Below, piece after piece: positions 35,238 through 40,143 of a stretch of DNA of 40,143 nucleotides. The notes beneath the pieces were generated by a model. It ran no database searches, was not told where the DNA came from, and was given only the letters and a program-made list of their open reading frames with translations. Numbering within the stretch: position 1 is the first letter of the stretch; every line of letters begins with the position of its first letter. The translations under genes and the position numbers were made by a program. Source of the stretch: Aporhodopirellula aestuarii (lineage in GTDB: Bacteria; Planctomycetota; Planctomycetia; Pirellulales; Pirellulaceae); assembly GCF_023701485.1 (NCBI RefSeq), contig NZ_JAMQBK010000097.1, positions 41,507 to 81,649 on the forward strand, written 5' to 3'.

Positions 35238-37055
35238 CTATTGTGCATTGTTGCCAGTCTCATAAATCGCAGCGATCTCCCGTTCGGTGAGGGCGCGTTT
35301 GGCGATCAAGACTTCATCAATGACTCCATAGAACCGATAATCAACATTGCTATGAGGTCGTTCAGTTGGCACGCTCAAATTGCCAAGCTCCATGCACTGG
35401 AGCAGCAAAGGTTCAGGGCGTGCGAGGGGCGTCGTGTGAATCGGAAGTCCATTATGATAGTGGACGACCATTTTGTTGATCGTGTCGTAAGTCACAGCCA
35501 AACACGACCATCGTCCCCAATCACTTTTTTTTGCAACTGAAGGAGGCGCAATGTACGAATCCCACTGATGCGACTCCGCAATTCGCCCTTCGAAGGCGAG
35601 GTTAAGAGTGGGTCGACCATGAGTTTCGAGAGTCCACCGGCACATTTTAGCCGGGGCATCCGCATGACGAGCGATCGCTTCATGAAGCTCATGGCCTGGC
35701 ATTGATCCGTTGAGAATCCAACGGCCCGGATGTTCCGACAGCAGCAAGGCTGTACGTTGCCCCATCAGCGCATCCACTCTCGCCCAGATCAAAAACGTAA
35801 TGCTGTCATGCTTCCCTGGGACCTTGAATAGCATGCGATCGTTGCGATCTCGATAGTGAAGGCCTGTTTTGCTAGGCCAGCGTCCTTCGCCCCATGTCGC
35901 GCCCATGATCGCCCCGGACGATCCAACGGACTTCGACTTAGCTCGATTCAGTACTTCGATGTCACCGTCCTGTTGATCCTCGAACGTGTAGTGAACCAAT
36001 ACCGACGGATCGAGCGAAAGCTTTGCTGCGTTTAACTTCCAGGTGTCATACCGCTGCTGCGATTTCGACGCACGTTCGTTTTGAAGGTCCTGATATCCGG
36101 GAAACTGCTTCTTCGCATATTCGACCGGGCTCAACTTCTTCGAATCAAGCCGAACAGCCAATTCTTCGGTCAGTTCAACTGGATCGGATTGCGGGTTTTG
36201 CCGAATCGCGATCTTGCCCTCAAACACGTGTACCTCGGGTCTCTGGTTTGGTACGACGCGCATCCCAAACGAGGTACCGAGATCGACGACTTCACTTTCG
36301 CCGGTGAGCAAGCGAAAGCCGCGTCCCAATTCCCCGACAAAGCAGGTCGCTTCGCCAGATCGAAGCAAGGCCTCGGACGAAGACCGTAGTTGAATTTCCG
36401 CAGGCCCACGTACAATCAGTCGAGCACCACCAAAAAAATCGACTTGGATCATCCCGGAATCAAAGCGGAGCCAACCTGGTCGTAGCGGCGTCCCCACCGC
36501 ACGCGTCGCTTCGGCCTTCCATGCCACATTGGCTGTGTTACTGAGCACACCTACGAAATTTGCTCTCGCTGGCGAATCGATCTGCAAACCCGGTTCGTTA
36601 ATTCGGGCATCCGAATTTGCCGCCACCGCAGAGAGGCGTCCGTCATTCGCCGGCCGTTGGGTATGCAGTGCGGTCGCGATCATGATCGACGCAGCAACCG
36701 AAGCTACCACGGCGAGTAGGACAATTTGCTTCCTGTCTCGCCGGCGGCCTGTCGTCTCACCGGAGTTTACCCGCGTGACTGAACCAGTGATGGACCATCG
36801 TCGCGGCCATGCAAGACTCGCATGCATTCTAATTGCATCACAATACAGTCGCTGAAACTCGGCATTTTCGTCCATGGCCGACTCCATCGCAGAGCCTTCT
36901 TCGGCACTCAACGTGTTATCGAGTAGAGACCCTAGCTGGACAGCGCCACTTTCGAGCAAAAGGTAACCCGAAGCGTCAGCGAGGGAAGGAGTTACGAAGA
37001 ATCCCTCGCTTACGCTTCGGGTTACCAATGCATTGTTCGCAAACAACGCGCCCAC
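35238..37055 (-). CDS. FecR/LamG membrane protein paired with ECF sigma factor, N-terminus disrupted by repeat insertion
   Basis: An apparent 605-residue protein. The first about 45 residues, including VTRSVSEG, come from an inserted repeat. From DNTLSAEEGS the text is a normal planctomycete anti-sigma-like N-terminal region, followed by a transmembrane helix (IVLLAVVASVAASIMIATAL, about 111-130), a FecR domain (about 170-300) and a LamG/concanavalin-like domain (about 360-600, ending VLIAKRALTEREIA). Proteins of this kind sit next to ECF sigma genes and probably sense or bind extracellular glycan. The original ATG (37136 or 37130) overlaps the sigma stop, but an in-frame TAA at 37062-37064 inside the insert now cuts it off. 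A GTG at 37055 could restart translation. It may be a damaged or rewired regulator. Confidence 0.8.
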   Translation of the reverse strand: MGALFANNALVTRSVSEGFFVTPSLADASGYLLLESGAVQLGSLLDNTLSAEEGSAMESAMDENAEFQRLYCDAIRMHASLAWPRRWSITGSVTRVNSGETTGRRRDRKQIVLLAVVASVAASIMIATALHTQRPANDGRLSAVAANSDARINEPGLQIDSPARANFVGVLSNTANVAWKAEATRAVGTPLRPGWLRFDSGMIQVDFFGGARLIVRGPAEIQLRSSSEALLRSGEATCFVGELGRGFRLLTGESEVVDLGTSFGMRVVPNQRPEVHVFEGKIAIRQNPQSDPVELTEELAVRLDSKKLSPVEYAKKQFPGYQDLQNERASKSQQRYDTWKLNAAKLSLDPSVLVHYTFEDQQDGDIEVLNRAKSKSVGSSGAIMGATWGEGRWPSKTGLHYRDRNDRMLFKVPGKHDSITFLIWARVDALMGQRTALLLSEHPGRWILNGSMPGHELHEAIARHADAPAKMCRWTLETHGRPTLNLAFEGRIAESHQWDSYIAPPSVAKKSDWGRWSCLAVTYDTINKMVVHYHNGLPIHTTPLARPEPLLLQCMELGNLSVPTERPHSNVDYRFYGVIDEVLIAKRALTEREIAAIYETGNNAQ

Positions 37056-37106
37056 AACACTTTAGATGCCTATTGAACGATTGAAGTGGCGCTGTCCTGC
37101 TAGTAG
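36927..37106. mobile_element. 175-bp composite palindromic element plus 5-bp target duplication
   Basis: Outer arms CTAGCTGGACAGCGCCACTT (36932-36951) and AAGTGGCGCTGTCCTGCTAG (37084-37103) pair at 19 of 20 positions. Inside lies a second palindrome (36962-37026). The 5-base text AGTAG occurs at 36922-36926 and again at 37102-37106. Deleting 36927-37106 (180 bases, 60 codons) leaves a single AGTAG and restores the continuous reading EEQFRRLLDNTLSAEE on the minus strand. No transposase is encoded, so mobilisation would need one in trans. Confidence 0.8.
36962..37026. repeat. TRSVSEG-type planctomycete palindromic repeat
   Basis: GGTAACCCGAAGCGTCAGC (36962-36980, arm continuing to 36986) pairs with the arm 37002-37026 (ending GCTTCGGGTTACC) at 24 of 25 positions, with a 15-base loop. 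Translated on the minus strand it gives VTRSVSEG, a peptide I recall as recurring in planctomycete open frames because of this repeat. It is nested within the larger element 36927-37106. Confidence 0.85.
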
Positions 37107-37136
37107 CCGACGAAATTGTTCTTCATTCATATTCAT
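37062..37136 (-). other. Severed N-terminal leader of the FecR/LamG gene
   Basis: A 24-codon frame, starting MNMNEEQFRRLLAGQRHF, from ATG 37136 to TAA 37062-37064. MNMNEEQFRRLL is the original start of the FecR/LamG protein. The rest (AGQRHFNRSIGI) is encoded by the inserted element. Its first codons overlap the stop of the sigma gene (TGA at 37123-37125), the usual coupled arrangement for such pairs. As it stands it is a short peptide frame, which could still promote reinitiation downstream. Confidence 0.75.
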
Positions 37137-37686
37137 GGGCTCCCAAAGTGCGACCGATGCATTCTTCGAGAATCCGTCGAATTCGATTCAGCGATGTCGA
37201 AATGGAAGCAGCGGGACGGCCGAGCTGCATGGCCATTTTCGCGACGGACCCCTGAGGCCCATAACGCAGATCCACCAACATCCGTTGGCGATCCGTCAAT
37301 CTCTCATAACACACGCGGAGCGCGCTTCGAGTAAGTTCGTCTTCATGGTGGGATTGAGCGTACTCAGCAATGCGGGAGATAAACTCGATACTAAACACAT
37401 GCCTGTCTCGTGAATGATCGCGATAACGTGCCAACACTTCATTGCGAATCACACCGCATGCCCACGGCAAGAATTCGCGGTTCGCCTCAAACTTATCTGC
37501 ATTCTCAAGCAATTTGCAATTGGCTTCTTGAAGCACTTCATACGCCGCATCCAAACTGGGGAGCAGTGTCAGTGCGTATGCAAACAGACGAGGCTGAGCA
37601 AGTACCAGATGCTTAACAACCGGCGATCGGCTGCTATCATCTTCCGGCAACTGCTCAGACACTCGTCGTGACAATTCCTCGCTCAT
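37123..37686 (-). CDS. ECF RNA polymerase sigma factor, Rhodopirellula/Verrucomicrobium type
   Basis: A 187-residue extracytoplasmic-function sigma factor. The N-terminal half (LVLAQPRLFAYALTLLPSLD, then AAYEVLQEANCKLLENADKF and LPWACGVIRNEVLARYRDHS) matches region 2, and the C-terminal half (ALRVCYERLTDRQRMLVDLR then SVAKMAMQLGRPAASISTSL) matches region 4 with its helix-turn-helix. The ending, RIRRILEECIGR, is typical of the planctomycete/verrucomicrobial subgroup. Its stop overlaps the original start of the FecR/LamG gene, which would normally hold it inactive at the membrane. It may control the downstream sulfatase and hydrolase genes, but no promoter motif was identified to prove this. 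The start is ATG 37686. Confidence 0.92.
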   Translation of the reverse strand: MSEELSRRVSEQLPEDDSSRSPVVKHLVLAQPRLFAYALTLLPSLDAAYEVLQEANCKLLENADKFEANREFLPWACGVIRNEVLARYRDHSRDRHVFSIEFISRIAEYAQSHHEDELTRSALRVCYERLTDRQRMLVDLRYGPQGSVAKMAMQLGRPAASISTSLNRIRRILEECIGRTLGAHEYE

Positions 37687-37734
37687 ATGTGGATCAATCG
37701 TACAAATCCACTAGGTTTGCTGAGAACGCAATCG

Positions 37735-38943
37735 CTACAGCCCCTCTTTAATAACTTCTTTGCTAGCCCGAGTCCCTAACGACCCCCAAAGGCCATAGGG
37801 GCTTTGGGAACCCGGAGGTGGATTGCCGCCGAGTTGAACCGTAGCGCTTGCCTGATTTCCGGCTTCGATCGAATCCGTAACAAACTTTACTGCGCCATCG
37901 GACATCAGCACGTGGCACCCGCCTTGGTGACGGCTGCTTGGTGGCAAGTTACCCACATTGATGTGATTGACCTGCAGGCAAATTTCATCGTTCGGTGGCG
38001 AGATGGTGGTGATTCCCGTGAAGTACGGTCGCCCCAAGGCCCACTGATAGCCGCGTCGTTGTTCGGCAGTGCCGTAGAACGCAATATTTGTGGGTAAAGT
38101 CGCCTGCCAGAAACTCGGCCGTGCTGGGTCTCGCCCTGGATCGCACTTCTGAACATCATTCCATATGGAAGGCCCGCTACTCCGGTTGACTGCCCTCGTA
38201 CGGACGTCATTATCGCCGAGATCTGTCAGGATCTCACCGGCACAGATCGTGTTGGCCAGGCCGTCAAGAATATCGCGAAATCCCATTTTCTGGCGAGCGA
38301 CAAAGACGCCGCGACATGAAGCTCGGACATCCTCTTCGTTACCGTTGCTTTTGCCCGCACTATTCAGCGGCCCGTCGTGGGTATTCTTCACCGCATCGCC
38401 GATACAGCATGCGTAATTCGTTCGCCCTTGAGATGGAATTCCCACCCCTGGGTCCGAAGGGCATCGCAGCGAAGGGATGTTTGTCAACCAAGGCTCATAA
38501 CGGGCAGTTCCATGGGCGGTCAGGGTTCGCCGGGGATTGGGTCCCATCGCCGGAAAGGTATTTCCGCTGATCGGATCGACAAGCGGGTTACTAATCTGTT
38601 CCCACAACGCCTGTGCTTCAAAGAAGGGGGTCAGGCCGACGAGCCAACTCAGTTCCAGCTCATTGCTCGCCTTGGGTACGTCCGATGCATTGTTGTTTGC
38701 TTGCGATACACCATGAAAGTCATAGGTGCCTCCGGCTTGCATCGGCAATTGATTATAGGCGGCATGATAGTTGTGAATGGAAAGACCAATTTGCTTGAAA
38801 TTGTTACTGCAGCTCATCCGCCGAGCGGCTTCACGAGCCGCTTGAACGGCCGGCAACAGCAAGCCGACCAACACGCCAATAATGGCAATCACCACCAGCA
38901 GTTCTACCAATGTAAAACCGCGAACGCACTTGGGATTCTTCAT
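37735..38943 (-). CDS. DUF1559 protein with prepilin-type N-terminal signal
   Basis: About 402 residues. The start MKNPKCVRGFTLVELLVVIA is a type IV prepilin-like leader (cleavage before Phe) followed by a hydrophobic helix and the planctomycete LLPAVQAAREAARRMSCSNN motif. The rest is DUF1559 (SBP_bac_10-like in old annotation), with internal Cys pairs and the typical ending HVLMSDGAVKFVTDSIE. It is a pseudopilin-like secreted protein, usually present in dozens of copies in these genomes. ATG 38943 is preferred over the TTG two codons upstream because a GGAG ribosome-binding site lies about 9 bases before it. A terminator hairpin is not obvious in the 48-base spacer before the sigma gene. Confidence 0.92.
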   Translation of the reverse strand: MKNPKCVRGFTLVELLVVIAIIGVLVGLLLPAVQAAREAARRMSCSNNFKQIGLSIHNYHAAYNQLPMQAGGTYDFHGVSQANNNASDVPKASNELELSWLVGLTPFFEAQALWEQISNPLVDPISGNTFPAMGPNPRRTLTAHGTARYEPWLTNIPSLRCPSDPGVGIPSQGRTNYACCIGDAVKNTHDGPLNSAGKSNGNEEDVRASCRGVFVARQKMGFRDILDGLANTICAGEILTDLGDNDVRTRAVNRSSGPSIWNDVQKCDPGRDPARPSFWQATLPTNIAFYGTAEQRRGYQWALGRPYFTGITTISPPNDEICLQVNHINVGNLPPSSRHQGGCHVLMSDGAVKFVTDSIEAGNQASATVQLGGNPPPGSQSPYGLWGSLGTRASKEVIKEGL

Positions 38944-39069
38944 ATCCAATCACTCCAAAGAAAAATAGAAAACAGCGAGCATCGACAACGAGCTCGCACA
39001 ATCGGACACACCAATGCTAAGCCGTTTCAGCACAGCGTTTGAAAATATGATGTCGAGTCTCGGGAGCGG

Positions 39070-39243
39070 CTATTCGCCAGTCCCATCATCAGATTCGTCG
39101 ATTTCATCAAGCCCAGCATCCACATTGGGATTTGCTTCGATGTAGGCTGCGATGTCATCCTGCGCAGTGCCTTCTGTACCCGGCTGAGAATTACCGCAAC
39201 CGCTGCAGGCAACCAATAAACAAACACACAAAATAGTTCTCAT
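39070..39243 (-). CDS. Small lipoprotein-like protein
   Basis: A 57-residue protein, MRTILCVCLLVACSGCGNSQ at the N-terminus, with a lipobox-like LVAC or SGC site for signal peptidase II, then an acidic, unstructured tail (PNVDAGLDEIDESDDGTGE). An AAAGGA ribosome-binding site lies about 8 bases before ATG 39243. Planctomycetes often have such a short lipoprotein near a DUF1559 gene. Its function is unknown. The alternative 66-residue frame at 39027-39227 on the same strand is less credible. Confidence 0.75.
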   Translation of the reverse strand: MRTILCVCLLVACSGCGNSQPGTEGTAQDDIAAYIEANPNVDAGLDEIDESDDGTGE

Positions 39244-39650
39244 TGAGTCATCCTTTTAAAAAACGTGTAAATCATTGCCACATGCATTAAGCACCCATTC
39301 CAAACACACTAGCAACGCACATCTCGGGGTTGGTTTAATAGCGCTTTCGCGTGGATCCGGTCGTTAATCAAGACTTAACGGTCCGCATATCGAGTATCCG
39401 GTCGATTAATAAATCTAAACACTCTATCTCTGAAGAAACTTGAATCATTCTCCAACCCGTTAACAACACATGTTTGAATCAAACGCAACGCAACGGCGTT
39501 AGTTGCATCAGGGTCCTCATGCGAACACTTCGGATCGCTGAGCTTCCATGAAGATTGAATCACACCAATTTCGTTCGTCGTTGGTACGCTCACACAATGC
39601 GTAATAGGCACTCCCGTTTCGAGGGCAGTGAGGAGCATCCGAAATCGAAC
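39244..39650. other. Intergenic region, AT-richer than the surroundings
   Basis: About 400 bases between the partial sulfatase and the lipoprotein gene. An 87-codon minus-strand frame at 39375-39638 has no ribosome-binding site and no recognisable domain, so I leave it out. The AT-rich part nearest 39244-39420 is a likely place for the promoter of the lipoprotein/DUF1559 unit, but no consensus elements stood out. Confidence 0.4.
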
Positions 39651-40143
39651 TTATTCGCTCGCCGTTGACTTCCGGCGAGTCGAATTTCGTCGATTCTTTC
39701 GCGGGGGCGTTGAATCGATACCAAGAGAAAGCTCGTCTCGCGTTTGAGCGGGCTCCAATCCTTCCAAATAGAAGTCGTAGTAGTTCATCCAGGTCGGTGC
39801 CATTGGAGCGGTCGCCAATCCCGGTGGGTCGAGCGTTTGAGACCACTGTGTGAGATTGCGCCGCAATCGATCAGCAACCTCTGGGTATTCTTTTAAAAGA
39901 TTATGCTTCTCTTCGATGTCCGTCTTGAGGTTATAGAGATATTCGCGTTCTCCCCCACGCAGTAATTTCCAATCACCTTCGCGAATCGCGGCTTGAGCGA
40001 TCCACCGCCACGTCAATGTGTCGTGAGGTGCGGCCTTATTGTCACCGCTCAAAAATGGAATCAAGTTGACGCCGTCTAGATCGCCGGGCTTGGTGTCAAG
40101 ATTTGCCAATGACGCCGCGGTCGCTGCGTAACCGTCCACCAGC
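39651..40143 (-). CDS. S1-family sulfatase, C-terminal part (runs off the window)
   Basis: The last about 164 residues of a sulfatase whose start lies beyond the right edge. DLDGVNLIPFLSGDNKAAPH, WIAQAAIREGDWKLLRGGER and EYLYNLKTDIEEKHNLLKEY match residues about 385-440 of the enzyme at 1065-2930 almost word for word, and both continue with LDPPGLA and a YYDFYLEG segment. This copy lacks that enzyme's beta-sandwich and instead ends in a basic tail (PPRKNRRNSTRRKSTASE). Closely related copies thus stand at both ends of the window. The active-site region cannot be judged here. Confidence 0.9.
   Translation of the reverse strand, partial: LVDGYAATAASLANLDTKPGDLDGVNLIPFLSGDNKAAPHDTLTWRWIAQAAIREGDWKLLRGGEREYLYNLKTDIEEKHNLLKEYPEVADRLRRNLTQWSQTLDPPGLATAPMAPTWMNYYDFYLEGLEPAQTRDELSLGIDSTPPRKNRRNSTRRKSTASE

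Noticed and set aside
36833..37084. Plus-strand frame of 83 codons encoding LAGQRHF
   Set aside because: It arises from the palindromic element, which reads similarly on both strands, not from a gene.
39027..39227. 66-codon minus-strand frame overlapping the small lipoprotein
   Set aside because: Ser/Met-rich and without features; the overlapping lipoprotein frame has a lipobox and a ribosome-binding site.
39375..39638. 87-codon minus-strand frame after the partial sulfatase
   Set aside because: No domain, no ribosome-binding site, located in an AT-rich spacer.
1..40143. CRISPR array, tRNA or rRNA genes
   Set aside because: No regularly spaced direct repeats, cloverleaf-like segments or conserved ribosomal RNA stretches were seen.

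Overview
The window looks like a piece of a marine planctomycete chromosome of the Rhodopirellula type. The signs are a dense array of secreted S1-family sulfatases, a DUF1559 protein with a prepilin-like N-terminus, an ECF sigma factor next to a FecR/LamG membrane protein, moderate GC content, and short palindromic repeats, one of which reads 'TRSVSEG' when translated. Nearly all credible genes lie on the minus strand, so the locus is read from high to low coordinates. Species assignment is inference.

Layout in the direction of transcription: the C-terminal part of a sulfatase enters at the right edge (39651-40143). A small lipoprotein (39070-39243), a DUF1559 protein (37735-38943), an ECF sigma factor (37123-37686) and a FecR/LamG membrane protein (35238-37055) follow. 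The N-terminus of the FecR/LamG protein is split by a 175-bp composite palindromic element flanked by a 5-bp direct repeat. Then come sulfatase 33383-35011, an unrecognised secreted beta-rich protein (32149-33126), a sulfatase relic (31765-32102), sulfatases 29840-31606, 28252-29724 and 26559-28067, and a collapsed relic of a GH106/sulfatase block (26140-26540). A sulfatase with HEAT repeats (24213-26111) precedes two further relics. The central glycosidase pair is a DUF5060-type hydrolase (21739-23580) and a GH106 alpha-L-rhamnosidase-like enzyme (18857-21730). After a truncated sulfatase come sulfatases 16876-18372, 15392-16870, 13864-15330 and 12160-13712 (frameshifted), a tri-modular sulfatase/GH12-like/LamG protein (9198-12158), sulfatase 7666-9093, a BNR_4-type polysaccharide-lyase candidate (6229-7575), and sulfatases 4694-6211, 2997-4697 and 1065-2930. 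A GNAT-like acetyltransferase (71-751) ends the window.

This makes 15 recognisable sulfatases (one partial, one frameshifted) and at least four sulfatase relics in 40 kb. Most carry signal peptides, so the proteins should work in the periplasm or paryphoplasm or outside the cell. The lyase candidate and the GH12-like module could cut a polymer backbone, GH106 and the DUF5060 enzyme could trim sugars, and the different sulfatases could each remove sulfate from a particular position. A sulfated polymer containing rhamnose and uronic acid, such as ulvan, would fit the lyase plus GH106 plus iduronate-2-sulfatase-like set, but the substrate is inference. No formylglycine-generating enzyme or anSME is visible, so maturation of the sulfatases must be encoded elsewhere.

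The most unusual observations are the cleanly reconstructable repeat insertion in the sigma-coupled FecR gene, the sulfatase-GH12-LamG fusion, a 51-bp palindrome sitting in frame in a sulfatase leader, unusual active-site motifs (CAPCR, CTMSR), and chimeric relics that record duplication and deletion of gene blocks.
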